A stretch of 36,335 nt of DNA, from IMG/VR virus record IMGVR_UViG_3300009529_000006, positions 1 to 36,335 of that record. One strand, given 5' to 3'. This stretch comes from a virus. The notes under the pieces were generated by a model. The model searched no databases and had not been told where the DNA came from. It saw only the letters and a list, made by a program, of their open reading frames with translations. Of the stretch, positions 6,742-15,031 are shown one piece after another (the stretch's first letter is position 1; each line of letters opens with the position of its first letter). The position numbers and the translations under genes were made by a program.

Positions 6742-8401
6742 AGCTGGCGATGCAGTAGTAACTATAAGTGGTGAATCCGCTGATTTAGATGCCGAGTTGG
6801 AGAAGGTGGATGCTGAAGTCCAGCAGACCTGCGATGGCATAACCGAGAATTTCACGGCAGCAGGGGCGGCAGTAGCGGGCTTTGGGGCAGCCATTACCGC
6901 TCTATTAGGGCTGGCTGTTAGTGCTTCAGCTGCAGAAGAAGCCATGACCACCCGGCTAATCGTAGCCTTGAGGAATATTGGTATCGAATATGACAGCGTA
7001 AGAGAGTCGCTAGAGGCTACGATAGATTCAATGCAACAGATGACATCCTTTGCCGATACCGATATGAGGGAGAGCCTATCTATTCTTGTCCTAGCTACTG
7101 GTGATTTAGATGAGGCTATGGATTTGCTTAACCTTGCTATGGATATGGCGGTGGGGATGGGTTCTGATTTGGTCAATTCAACCTCTCGCCTCGGCATGGC
7201 TCTAGCTGGCAACTGGGGCATGCTTCAGCGCTATGTTCCTGTTCTAGCTCAATGCTCGACCGAAGAGGAGAAATGGCTGAAGCTACGGGAAATGTTTGCT
7301 GACCAAGCAGTGTCCTATGGGTCAATACTTAAAGGTCAATTTGACCTACTGAAAAATAATTTAGGCGATGTCGCCGAGATGATAGGTGATGTTTTAAGCC
7401 CTGCTATAACCTGGGTCATTGAGAAGGTTAATGATTTTATCCAGTGGATTAAGACACTAAATCCGTTCCTTATTAAGCTGGTAACTATCGGTCTTGCAGT
7501 ATCGGGTGCTCTAGCTTTAATAGGCGGCGGTTTTATCCTATTGTCTGCTTTGGCTCCCAAGTTGATTACACTCATAACTATGCTATCAGCCATGACTCTG
7601 CCTAAGCTGCTCATATCACTCAAAGCCTTAGTAGTTGTGATGTGGCACTTTGTAGCTTCAATGTTAGCAGCTCTTGCTTCTCTTGGTCCTGTGGGTTGGG
7701 CTATGCTTGCGACGGGAGTAGCTCTGATTGCTGTAGGTGTAACTTTGGCGATGCAACATTCCGCTAAAGCCCAAAGGGAAATGGGAGAGGCTGTTGATGA
7801 CACAACACTTTCCCTAGAAGATAGCTCTACTGCTTTAGCTGACTATGAAGCTGAAATAGCGGCTGCTTCTGGTTCTATGGGCGACTTAGGGACAACCACT
7901 CTGGCTACGGCAGATGCTCAGGGTATATTGGCAAGTGGTATAAATTCTACGACTGCATCCCTTGTAATGTCAACTTCTGCTGCAAGAGGGCTTGCTTTGG
8001 CTCTCGGTGACATAATGGCATATGCTAGAACCTTCCCAGGCGGTATGACTATGGGAGAACTCGCGGCATTCTCAGGCAAGTCTCATGTCGAGGTGTTGAC
8101 ATGGGAAGAGTGGCTGAAGAAGTGGGGTTACACTGAGGAAGGTCCTCACGGATTAAAGCACGGCGGTATGCTTATGGAGCCTACGCTTCTCTGGGGAACA
8201 AGGTCGAGACGGCTTCTTGGCATAGCTGGTGAAGCTGGTCCTGAAGCAATCGGTCCTACCCTACGACCTGGAACTAGCATATACAATAGCTTTCAGATTG
8301 CCCAGCTAGTAGTAAGGGAAGAGGCCGATGTGCCTAAGATAGCTCGGGTGCTGTTGCAGATGCAGGAGTCAAAATACAGAGCGAAGGGGATAAGCGTATG
8401 A
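6731..8401 (+). CDS. Tape measure protein
   Basis: A 556-residue protein, the longest in the mid-tail region, right after the frameshifted chaperones and overlapping them by 11 bases. It is Ala/Leu/Met rich and mostly helical, with strongly hydrophobic segments around residues 40-65 and 240-345 (VTIGLAVSGALALIGGGFIL), as seen in tape measure proteins that form or cross a membrane channel during DNA entry. The C-terminus carries GIAGEAGPEAIGP, a motif often seen near the end of these proteins. At ~0.15 nm per residue it would set a tail of roughly 80 nm. Confidence 0.85.
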   Translation: MPIEAGDAVVTISGESADLDAELEKVDAEVQQTCDGITENFTAAGAAVAGFGAAITALLGLAVSASAAEEAMTTRLIVALRNIGIEYDSVRESLEATIDSMQQMTSFADTDMRESLSILVLATGDLDEAMDLLNLAMDMAVGMGSDLVNSTSRLGMALAGNWGMLQRYVPVLAQCSTEEEKWLKLREMFADQAVSYGSILKGQFDLLKNNLGDVAEMIGDVLSPAITWVIEKVNDFIQWIKTLNPFLIKLVTIGLAVSGALALIGGGFILLSALAPKLITLITMLSAMTLPKLLISLKALVVVMWHFVASMLAALASLGPVGWAMLATGVALIAVGVTLAMQHSAKAQREMGEAVDDTTLSLEDSSTALADYEAEIAAASGSMGDLGTTTLATADAQGILASGINSTTASLVMSTSAARGLALALGDIMAYARTFPGGMTMGELAAFSGKSHVEVLTWEEWLKKWGYTEEGPHGLKHGGMLMEPTLLWGTRSRRLLGIAGEAGPEAIGPTLRPGTSIYNSFQIAQLVVREEADVPKIARVLLQMQESKYRAKGISV

Positions 8402-9150
8402 GTTGGAGTTTAACATACGATGGCATAGACCTTAGCGCTTATGGACTCATAGTAACATCTCCTAGTCCCGCTCTGGTCGGCTTTATAGGTGCTGACCTTA
8501 TCCAGCTTCCTGACCTTTCATATGCTACGGGGTCAATACTCCCCCCTAAATCTCTAAACTTATCTGTTATTGTCAAGGCTGCGAGTTCTGCTCTATTAAA
8601 AAGCTACCTGGACAGCATTAAGCGGATTTGTGGGCAGCGGCAAGAGAAGCAGCTCAGGCTTGATATTCTGGATGATAGATACTTTTTGGCTAGATATGAA
8701 GGTCTTAACGGTAGGATGATTAGCCCTTATGCCTTCGAGGGGGAACTGGTTTTTAGTGCTGATGATCCTCTAGCTTTTAAACTCACTGAGACCAGCAGCG
8801 ACTTTAACATAAATGCCGACCCCAAGACTATAACCGAGGCAGTGGGGGGAACCGCCTATGTGAAGCCAGTTTACACAATAACTGCCGGAGAAAATCATGT
8901 CGGCATCACGCTCAAGATAGAGAATACCGACACCGGCGAGGAGCTTCAATGGGAGGGTGACTTAGCAAATGGGGAAGTGCTTACCATAGATGTGGGGTTA
9001 TGGGTGGTCAAAAAAGAAGGCACGGAGGATATGGCCGATGTGAGCGGTCAGTTCCCCCGCTTGATACCAGGTGAGGACAACCATATTAAGGTTACTGGCT
9101 TCTCCAATACGGGCACGCTAAATATAACCTACAGAGAAAGGTATCTCTAA
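8398..9150 (+). CDS. Distal tail protein (Dit-like)
   Basis: A 250-residue protein in an ATGA overlap with the tape measure gene, the normal place for Dit. The N-terminal half has the siphovirus Dit pattern (SLTYDGIDLSAYGLIVTSPS, LNLSVIVKAAS, FEGELVFSADDPLAF), forming the hexameric ring at the tail tip. The C-terminal ~110 residues (GITLKIENTDTGEELQWEGD, YRERYL end) look like the galectin-like beta sandwich found at the C-terminus of many Dit proteins. It joins the tube to the hub proteins encoded downstream. Confidence 0.8.
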   Translation: MSWSLTYDGIDLSAYGLIVTSPSPALVGFIGADLIQLPDLSYATGSILPPKSLNLSVIVKAASSALLKSYLDSIKRICGQRQEKQLRLDILDDRYFLARYEGLNGRMISPYAFEGELVFSADDPLAFKLTETSSDFNINADPKTITEAVGGTAYVKPVYTITAGENHVGITLKIENTDTGEELQWEGDLANGEVLTIDVGLWVVKKEGTEDMADVSGQFPRLIPGEDNHIKVTGFSNTGTLNITYRERYL

Positions 9151-9176
9151 AAATAAAAATCAGGAGGTAAAAAGAG

Positions 9177-9587
9177 ATGGCAAATGCACTTTATGGTTTA
9201 GGCAGGGGTCACTTTTTAGACGGGGACATAGATTGGGCTGCTGACGATATCGAGATGTGTTTTATGGACTCGGCTGATTACACGCTTAATATCGACACAG
9301 ATGAGGACCAGGTTGACCTTACGGATGCTGGTATTGTAGCCACAAGTGTCACTTTCTTGGGAGGCAAATCTTCAACGCTAGGTGTCGCCGATGCGGATGA
9401 TAAAACTATCGCAACGGTTTCAGGCGACGAGTTCGAGTATATCGTCCTCTTTAAGGACAGTGGGACTGATGCAACGAGCTGGCTAATAGCCTGCATTGAT
9501 ACGGCGACCGGGCTGCCCTGCACTCCTAACGGCGGTGACATCACCGTTTCCTGGGATGCCGGGGCTAACAAAATCTTCAAACTTTAA
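9177..9587 (+). CDS. Small tail-region structural protein
   Basis: A 136-residue acidic protein behind CAGGAGGTAAAAAG. It has the layout of a recurrent phage family: an opening ALYGLGRGHFLDGDIDWAAD, a central block with VATSVTFLGGKSS, and a C-terminus in which IDTATGLPCTPNGGDITVSW is strongly conserved-looking, ending in GANKIFKL. The family is common in phage structural clusters, but I know no proven role. Its place between Dit and the tail fibre suggests a tail-tip or baseplate component. Confidence 0.65.
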   Translation: MANALYGLGRGHFLDGDIDWAADDIEMCFMDSADYTLNIDTDEDQVDLTDAGIVATSVTFLGGKSSTLGVADADDKTIATVSGDEFEYIVLFKDSGTDATSWLIACIDTATGLPCTPNGGDITVSWDAGANKIFKL

Positions 9588-9595
9588 GGAGTGAA

Positions 9596-9994
9596 ATGGT
9601 TCAAATATATGTGCCTAAAATTACACGGGCTGTAGTCAAACGGGACGGCACGGATGTCTTGATAGTAATGGACAATCGGAAAGTATTAGCTTTACCCTGG
9701 GATGCAGCCCTGGAACTAGCTCGGGCTATAACCATTCAGGCAAGGCGCATTGAGGAACAGGTAAAAGCCCTGAGTATAGTCAAAGACCAGGCTTTGCTTA
9801 TGCGGAGTGGTGCTCCTTTCGGCTTATCCAGTCATCCTGATATCCTTGCTGAAGCCAAGAAGGAAGCCATCCACAACAAAGAACTTAGAAAAGCTATACC
9901 CTTCAAGGGCATCACATCACAGGAAGCGGTCGGCAGACCGACACTAATTCAACATCCACCAAAGAAGGAGGTAAAAAACAATGGCAAAAAGTAG
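9596..9994 (+). CDS. Unknown tail-region protein
   Basis: A 132-residue basic protein behind AAGGAGTGAA. The first ~35 residues look like a small beta hairpin (VVKRDGTDVLIVMDNRKVLA), followed by a helical region (LELARAITIQARRIEEQVKA) and a Lys-rich disordered-looking tail (KKEVKNNGKK). Its end overlaps the start of the next gene by 14 bases. It may be an assembly or chaperone protein of the tail tip. No family recognised. Confidence 0.55.
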   Translation: MVQIYVPKITRAVVKRDGTDVLIVMDNRKVLALPWDAALELARAITIQARRIEEQVKALSIVKDQALLMRSGAPFGLSSHPDILAEAKKEAIHNKELRKAIPFKGITSQEAVGRPTLIQHPPKKEVKNNGKK

Positions 9995-10184
9995 TTATGA
10001 AGGTATGAGCTATGAGCAGCTAGTGGCTGAGAAGCAGAAGATTAACACCCAGATAGCGGAGCTTAAAGAGACTGCCAGAGAGATAGCCCGCATTATGGAC
10101 ACCAAGCAGGGCGAGGTAAAGCTGAAGGAGATGGCGGATAAGCTCTCGCCTGAAGACAAGAGTAAGCTCAAAGAAATGCTCTAG
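9981..10184 (+). CDS. 67-residue coiled-coil protein
   Basis: Nearly all helix-forming and heptad-like (LVAEKQKINTQIAELKETAR, then KLKEMADKLSPEDKSKLKEM). It has an AAGGAGGTAAAAAAC ribosome binding site inside the 3' end of the previous gene. It belongs to a set of three small genes between the Dit cluster and the fibre. Likely an oligomerising structural or chaperone protein. Function unknown. Confidence 0.6.
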   Translation: MAKSSYEGMSYEQLVAEKQKINTQIAELKETAREIARIMDTKQGEVKLKEMADKLSPEDKSKLKEML

Positions 10185-10192
10185 GGGGTTCT

Positions 10193-10528
10193 ATGAAAAC
10201 AATTTTTAGGCAAATAGCACCGCATAGACTAACCAAGCCCCAGTTTCAAGCCAAGCTCGTTAAGGACAGCGAGTATGAGATTGCCGTTCAGAACCTCACT
10301 GTGTCTTGGAAAAAGGGCGAGATAAAGCAAAAAGCCTATGAGACGCAAAAGAGGGATTTATGGCATACCTACAAGGATTGGGCTATATCCCAAGGCTTAT
10401 ATGAGGAAGTCACTCCAGAACAGCAATTAACTGAGGCTGAGTTAGGCTTGGATGAACAGCTTGAGGAAGTCAACCTTATCAGGGCTGAATTAAAGAAGCC
10501 AAAGAAGAAGCTGATTGAGGAGGCATAG
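10193..10528 (+). CDS. Unknown helical tail-region protein
   Basis: A 111-residue protein, positively charged in the first half (KTIFRQIAPHRLTKPQFQAK) and acidic then Lys rich in the second, predicted mostly helical. Its stop TAG shares its last base with the GTG start of the fibre gene and it carries that gene's GAGGAGG site, so the two are translationally coupled. Such placement would fit a fibre chaperone, but that is only positional. Confidence 0.5.
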   Translation: MKTIFRQIAPHRLTKPQFQAKLVKDSEYEIAVQNLTVSWKKGEIKQKAYETQKRDLWHTYKDWAISQGLYEEVTPEQQLTEAELGLDEQLEEVNLIRAELKKPKKKLIEEA

Positions 10529-12588
10529 TGGCTCAAACCTTCTATCCAATAACGCCAACTGAGATTACGGCTGGTGCTGCTAGTGAGTGGACATCTATGG
10601 ATGCTGGTGCCCTTGCTCCAGCAGGAACTACTGGTTTAATCCTGCACTGTGTTAATACCAGTATCTCTCCAAGAGAGATAAGTTTACGCAAGAATGGCTC
10701 TACTGATGACAGGCATGGGGATATGCGCCCCAGTGTTCACTTTTGGGCTATGATTGGCGTTGATGCCAGTCGGATTTTTGAGGCTTATGTTGAAAGCACT
10801 ACTGATATTGACATCTATGTTGTAGGCTATACTAAGGCTGGAGTTACCTTCAAGACTAACGCTGACGATATGTCGCTTGCTACCGATGACCAGTGGGTGG
10901 CAATGGATTGCTCCACTGAAGCTCCCAGTGCTATAGGGCTTATCTTTGAAATTATTTCTACTCTTACTTATCAGTTTGGGCTTCGCAAAAATGGAAGTAG
11001 CGACGACAGACATGTAGATACGGATGACCACAACTGCTTTGGTGCAATTATTGGGTGTGATGCCAGCCAAATCTGCGAAGGTTACATTGAAAATCTCGAT
11101 GTTGACTTCTTTCTAGTAGGCTATGTTACTGATGGTTGCACTTTTAATACCAATGCCACTGATGTAAGTTTAGGCACTACAGACCAATGGCTAGACCTTT
11201 CAGCCCTGCCCTCTGGTGCTAATATGGGCTTCATAGAAGTCACGACAAACGTAAAAGAATATGGACTCCGAAAAAACGGGTCGGCAGAGGATATTTACGG
11301 AGATGCCTTTCATCATCCTTGGGCTATAGTTGAATGTGCCAGCTTAATCATAGAAGGTAAAATAGAAGGCACTACTGCTGACTTCTTTGTTGTCGGGTAT
11401 TCAGAATTAGCACCGTTGGTTATAAGCCCATCTGGTATCGCATCGGCTGAAGCCTTCGGTTCTCATAAAGCCAATCTTCACCTAGCTGCTTCTGGAATAG
11501 CGACCTTAGAGGCGTTTGGGTCTCCCCAAGCTAATCTTCACTTAGCCCCTTCTGGAATTGCGACTGCTGAAGCCATAGGAAGTCCTATCACTACTGGCCC
11601 CTTAATCGCCTCTGGTATTGCCTCTTTAGAAGCCTTCGGCACAGCGAAGCTCATTCTTTTTCTATTACCATCGGGTATAGCAAGCGCCGAAGCAATCGGT
11701 AGCCACACAGTTTTGCCTACTACTATTGTCTATCCAGATGCAATTACTTCCCTTGAGGCTTTTGGCAGCCCTGTTGTTGCTGGTCCGATTATAGCTGTAG
11801 CCATAGCATCTGAGGAAACCTTTGGTAGCCCTCAACTAAACTTCGTCCTATTCCCTTCAGGCATTACCAGTGAAGAGGCTATCGGCACTCTCAAGGTCAA
11901 TCTGAAGATACTGGCGCAAGCTATCGCCAGTGCTGAGGCTTTAGGGACACCTGTTATAGCGGGTCCAATAATAGCTTCAGGGATAGCTTCCCTTGAAGCA
12001 GTCGGCACCCCTCAGCTTAATTTTATCGTATATCCTTCAGGTGTTGTATCGGCTGAAGCGTTTGGGACAACCCAACTTAATTTACGCATTGAGCCTATAG
12101 CTATAACCTCAGAGGAAGCCTTCGGCACTCTAAAGGTTAATTTTATCTTGTTGCCATCGGGGATAGCTACTCTAGAGGCTCTTGGGACAGCGATTGTAGC
12201 GGGACCGATTATAGCCTCTGGTATTCCAACAGCGGAAGTCTTCGGCGAACCACAGCTTAATCTATGGGTATTCCCCATCGGCGTAGTATCCGAGGAGGCT
12301 TTCGGAACTACCACAGTTACCATTGTCATAGTGCCCCAGCCGGGAGTGCCCTATATCGTTGAGCTGCACAACAGCGCCGGGGAACTGGTGGCTATCTTAG
12401 AGGACGCTCACATGGTTTCTTTGACCAGAACAATAAATGAGGCATCAATCCTGACATTCTCTATACCCGGTGATGATACTAAAATCAGTGGTATCTCCCG
12501 GAGCCATGAGATATGGATAAGGGACTATGAGACGGGAACGGTATTAGAGAAATTCCTTTTGTATTTTGAGAGGAATATACGGCAATGA
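10528..12588 (+). CDS. Repetitive tail fibre fused to the N-terminal part of a tail hub protein
   Basis: A 686-residue protein starting at GTG behind GAGGAGG. Residues ~20-295 hold three divergent copies of a ~95-residue beta-rich unit (each with LRKNGS, a DDRH or similar motif, and VVGY/LVGY). Residues ~298-603 hold fifteen copies of a ~20-residue unit of the form PSGIASxEAFGxPxLNLxIx. The last ~80 residues (LVAILEDAHMVSLTRTINEA and FLLYFERNIRQ) look like the first segment of a prophage tail-endopeptidase/hub protein (PF06605-like), whose body is the next gene, joined by an ATGA overlap. No tail-spike enzyme motif is seen. Likely the receptor-contact or tail-tip protein. Confidence 0.7.
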   Translation: MAQTFYPITPTEITAGAASEWTSMDAGALAPAGTTGLILHCVNTSISPREISLRKNGSTDDRHGDMRPSVHFWAMIGVDASRIFEAYVESTTDIDIYVVGYTKAGVTFKTNADDMSLATDDQWVAMDCSTEAPSAIGLIFEIISTLTYQFGLRKNGSSDDRHVDTDDHNCFGAIIGCDASQICEGYIENLDVDFFLVGYVTDGCTFNTNATDVSLGTTDQWLDLSALPSGANMGFIEVTTNVKEYGLRKNGSAEDIYGDAFHHPWAIVECASLIIEGKIEGTTADFFVVGYSELAPLVISPSGIASAEAFGSHKANLHLAASGIATLEAFGSPQANLHLAPSGIATAEAIGSPITTGPLIASGIASLEAFGTAKLILFLLPSGIASAEAIGSHTVLPTTIVYPDAITSLEAFGSPVVAGPIIAVAIASEETFGSPQLNFVLFPSGITSEEAIGTLKVNLKILAQAIASAEALGTPVIAGPIIASGIASLEAVGTPQLNFIVYPSGVVSAEAFGTTQLNLRIEPIAITSEEAFGTLKVNFILLPSGIATLEALGTAIVAGPIIASGIPTAEVFGEPQLNLWVFPIGVVSEEAFGTTTVTIVIVPQPGVPYIVELHNSAGELVAILEDAHMVSLTRTINEASILTFSIPGDDTKISGISRSHEIWIRDYETGTVLEKFLLYFERNIRQ
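11424..12335 (+). repeat. Fifteen diverged ~60-bp coding repeats in the tail fibre
   Basis: The protein repeats about every 20 residues around a core S/A-G-I-x-S/T-x-E-A-x-G. There is a higher-order pattern: units ending in GPLI or GPII (units 3, 6, 9 and 13) alternate with units ending in LNLxI or LNFxL. At DNA level the copies are strongly diverged, so this is an old expansion kept by protein selection. Confidence 0.85.
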
Positions 12589-14048
12589 TAACCGTTCAGA
12601 TTGACGCTGAGAGCTTAATCAACCAGCTATCAAGCGAAATTATACCGAGCTATGATTCGACAGGGAAAACTCTGGATACTGTTATTGACGAGCTTCTAGC
12701 CTTTCAGAGACATTCAAACCCCATAACGAAAGGCACGATAGAACCTACCTGGGAGGACTTGTCAGGCTGGGTGACTCCCACAGGGCACAATGACCCCGAC
12801 ACTGATTGGAACGATGAAGAAGAGGCCTATGACGACGATGAGGGCACTACAGCCGACTCCAATTTAATAGCACCGGGGAACTGGTCAGGTTTCTTGGAAG
12901 TAACACATGCTGGAATCGTCTGCGATAAAGTGAGGATTATGGTATGGCGGGCAGGGCAGCATGCTGATTCCAGCATTGACATGGATGTTGAGTATGATGG
13001 AAACTGGCACTTTCTCTATCTCGGGTCTATCTCTCATCAAACTTGGCTGGAGCTTGATATAGCCGCAGGCACACAGACCGTCACGGGCATTAGGTGTAGG
13101 CAATATAATTCCGGGAGCATCAACTACAACTTCCACTTCTACGAGTTCGACTTCTGGGGTGTGGAGGGTGGCAAGCTGGTAGTTACTAACCAGACTATCC
13201 TCTGGGCACTACTCCAGCTTCACGCTATAGTAGGAGAAGGATACATATATGTCGATAACGACCGCAAGTTCCACTGGTTGAATGATATAGGCGAAGATAA
13301 GGGGCAGCAAATCCGATACCGAAAGAACCTGGCGGGCATAACCAGAGAGACGGATTGGGGACAGCTCCACACTAGATTATTTGCTTTCGGAAATGATGTG
13401 AAACTATCCGATATCACCACGACTCGGGAGACGGTAGATAAGGACAGCGATGCCAGTTATGGTTACTTGACACTATCAAGTCTTTACTCTTGCTATAAAG
13501 ACTGGATAGCCTTGGGCGATGCCTTGCCTTCTCATATCGAGGTTTATGAAGATGGTGTTGATGTTACTTCTGACTTCCACCAGGGAGCTGATGAGAGGAC
13601 ATTGCGCTGTGCCATTGGTGACTATAATGGAGCCGCTATTTACACGGTTACTTACCAGAGGGCTGACTATCTTATGGCTTGGGATGATATTGGCACCTAT
13701 GGTATTTTGAGCAGGGCTTGGTTAGATAATACGATAGGACTTGCCGGCACACTGCTAACCCGCGGGAGATTAGAACTAACGAAGGTGAAGACACCTCCTA
13801 TTACATATTTCATAGAAGCTACCGACCTTTCGCATTTCGACGGGTTTGACTTTGATGCGCTAGAGCTAGGGTCAATAGTAACAGTCATCGATGAAGACTT
13901 GGGCATAGATATTACCGTGCGGATTACTAAAATAATCACCCACCCTGACCTATACAGTCTACATAGGATGCAGCTTGAGCTTTCCAACAAGTCGAGGAAT
14001 ATAACAGATGCCATCTCAGAAATGTATCGTAACCTTGGGGTGGCTTGA
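12585..14048 (+). CDS. Tail hub / prophage endopeptidase tail-family protein with inserted domain
   Basis: A 487-residue protein in an ATGA overlap with the fibre gene. The start (IPSYDSTGKTLDTVIDELLA) and the C-terminal half (ILWALLQLHAIVGEGYIYVD, LGSIVTVIDEDLGIDITVRI and a final helix LSNKSRNITDAISEMYRNLG) follow the siphovirus hub/Tal layout. Between residues ~55 and 200 is an extra beta-rich domain with many aromatics (DSSIDMDVEYDGNWHFLYLG), reminiscent of a galactose-binding-like sandwich. No peptidase or lysozyme catalytic motif is seen. It would close the tube and guide DNA exit. Confidence 0.7.
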   Translation: MITVQIDAESLINQLSSEIIPSYDSTGKTLDTVIDELLAFQRHSNPITKGTIEPTWEDLSGWVTPTGHNDPDTDWNDEEEAYDDDEGTTADSNLIAPGNWSGFLEVTHAGIVCDKVRIMVWRAGQHADSSIDMDVEYDGNWHFLYLGSISHQTWLELDIAAGTQTVTGIRCRQYNSGSINYNFHFYEFDFWGVEGGKLVVTNQTILWALLQLHAIVGEGYIYVDNDRKFHWLNDIGEDKGQQIRYRKNLAGITRETDWGQLHTRLFAFGNDVKLSDITTTRETVDKDSDASYGYLTLSSLYSCYKDWIALGDALPSHIEVYEDGVDVTSDFHQGADERTLRCAIGDYNGAAIYTVTYQRADYLMAWDDIGTYGILSRAWLDNTIGLAGTLLTRGRLELTKVKTPPITYFIEATDLSHFDGFDFDALELGSIVTVIDEDLGIDITVRITKIITHPDLYSLHRMQLELSNKSRNITDAISEMYRNLGVA

Positions 14049-14062
14049 AGAGGGGATAAACA

Positions 14063-14197
14063 ATGGATAAAGAAGCTATACGAAGTATTGAGGGTGTAAC
14101 AGGGCAATGGGCTGATGCGTGGGTGGCACTCACAATAGCCGGTGATGGCGAGTATATTTTAGAGCGACCAGTCCTGAAAGCGTTTGGCAAGGCTTAA
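14063..14197 (+). CDS. 44-residue small protein after the tail hub
   Basis: An ATG behind AGGGG opens a 44-codon frame (EAIRSIEGVTGQWADAWVAL) with a mixed helical profile and no membrane segment. Its TAA overlaps the ATG of the next small gene. It is the first of a compact cluster of small genes at the end of the tail operon. Function unknown. Confidence 0.5.
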   Translation: MDKEAIRSIEGVTGQWADAWVALTIAGDGEYILERPVLKAFGKA

Positions 14198-14283
14198 TGA
14201 GGGCTTGGTATCAATACTTCGCAGGCCTAGCAATAAGATTTTTGGTCTGGCTCTCGAGGCTATTTAAGGGGCAGAAATGGTGA
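14197..14283 (+). CDS. 28-residue aromatic membrane-active-looking peptide
   Basis: Starts at ATG 14197 inside the previous stop (TAATG) and ends at TGA 14281-14283. The 28-residue chain has an aromatic hydrophobic core (YQYFAGLAIRFLVWLSRLF) and a basic end. It could sit in or on the membrane. Very short, so the call rests on coupling to its neighbours. A lysis-related role is possible from position only. Confidence 0.4.
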   Translation: MRAWYQYFAGLAIRFLVWLSRLFKGQKW

Positions 14284-14405
14284 CACTGGCATATCTTTTT
14301 ATCGGGCTACTGATAACGGCAAGTTTTGTGTTTCTAGCGTTTTTTCTCTATGTGAATGTTATGTGCTTATTCTATGAGCTTACAAAGGATGTGCGCAATG
14401 GGTGA
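14277..14405 (+). CDS. 42-residue single-pass membrane protein, holin-like
   Basis: ATG 14277 overlaps the previous gene and the frame ends at TGA 14403. Residues 3-33 are strongly hydrophobic (LAYLFIGLLITASFVFLAFF), one membrane span, followed by a short charged tail (YELTKDVRNG). Together with the next gene it forms a pair of small membrane proteins at the place where siphoviruses carry holins. No motif identifies it further. Confidence 0.55.
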   Translation: MVTLAYLFIGLLITASFVFLAFFLYVNVMCLFYELTKDVRNG

Positions 14406-14718
14406 CAAGAAAAGCTATACAAGTGCCCTAGTAGATGTATTGTCCGAGCTAGGTGAACTTAAAGCTGGAATTAGCGAGGTTAAAACCATATCAGAGTATC
14501 AAGAGAACCATCTGGGCAACATTGATAAGCAACTGGAAAAGCTGAATACCAGAACCGACAAAAATGAAGTCAAAATAGCTTTAATTGAAGAGCGCATTTC
14601 TGAGAGGAAGAAAAGGCGGACAGAGCGTATTATACTCTGGGGCAAGATAGCTGGTGGCATATTAAGTCTTGCTGCACTCGTGGCAGTTATCATCTTCGGA
14701 CTCCTCAATTTGTTTTAG
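14398..14718 (+). CDS. XhlA/hemolysin-like holin candidate
   Basis: A 106-residue protein starting at ATG 14398. An upstream in-frame ATG at 14356 lies in the previous gene and was rejected. Residues ~10-75 are a heptad-rich coiled coil (ENHLGNIDKQLEKLNTRTDK), then a basic patch (ERKKRRTER) and a C-terminal membrane helix (IAGGILSLAALVAVIIFGLL). This order is that of XhlA-type hemolysin/holin proteins in phages of Gram-positive-type bacteria. It would act in the inner membrane at lysis. No endolysin gene follows. Confidence 0.65.
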   Translation: MGDKKSYTSALVDVLSELGELKAGISEVKTISEYQENHLGNIDKQLEKLNTRTDKNEVKIALIEERISERKKRRTERIILWGKIAGGILSLAALVAVIIFGLLNLF

Positions 14719-14731
14719 TAGGGGATTATTG

Positions 14732-14917
14732 ATGGAAGCCATTTTAATCAGGCGGATGGATGCTCTCTGCGAAACATTTAAGCAAGAGGGCTATAAGGCA
14801 GATATTAAAATAGTTCTCATACACCCTAGGATAATGCTAGTAGTGCTACTAACCGATAAAGATATAGACGACATCCGAAAGATGGATTGTGATATCCGGG
14901 TGGTGGAAGGTGGATAG
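14732..14917 (+). CDS. Unknown 61-residue protein at the end of the late operon
   Basis: Starts at ATG 14732 behind TAGGGG; an in-frame ATG at 14669 falls in the holin-like gene and was not used. The protein has an alternating helix-strand look (MDALCETFKQEGYKADIKIV, then LIHPRIMLVVLLTDKDIDDI) that could be a small alpha/beta fold. Last gene before the strong terminator at 14992. No similarity recognised, and it does not resemble an endolysin. Confidence 0.55.
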   Translation: MEAILIRRMDALCETFKQEGYKADIKIVLIHPRIMLVVLLTDKDIDDIRKMDCDIRVVEGG

Positions 14918-14991
14918 ACAAAAGGGCTGAAAGCCCACCAGAAGCCCTGAGAGCCACGCCAGAGGGCTTGAGAATAGCTTTGAGTATAATT

Positions 14992-15031
14992 CCCCCTCTC
15001 CTTTGAAGGAGAGGGGGAGGTTTCTTTATTT
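14992..15031 (+). terminator. Strong intrinsic terminator ending the late operon
   Basis: A perfect 10-bp stem, CCCCCTCTCC (14992-15001) with GGAGAGGGGG (15008-15017), closes a TTTGAA loop and is followed by a T-rich stretch (TTTCTTTATTT). It lies between the late + strand operon and the convergent integrase gene and may stop transcripts from both sides. Confidence 0.8.

Noticed and set aside
6517-7221. 234-codon open frame on the - strand under the tape measure gene
   Set aside because: Ser/Ala-rich low-complexity composition, antisense to the tape measure gene with no ribosome binding site; a shadow of codon bias.
7336-7803. 155-codon - strand frame under the tape measure gene
   Set aside because: Same reasoning as the longer one; no domain or start signal.
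11424-12335. Regular ~60-bp spacing that might suggest a CRISPR array
   Set aside because: The repeats are in frame and diverged at DNA level with conserved protein units, and there are no constant repeats with unique spacers.
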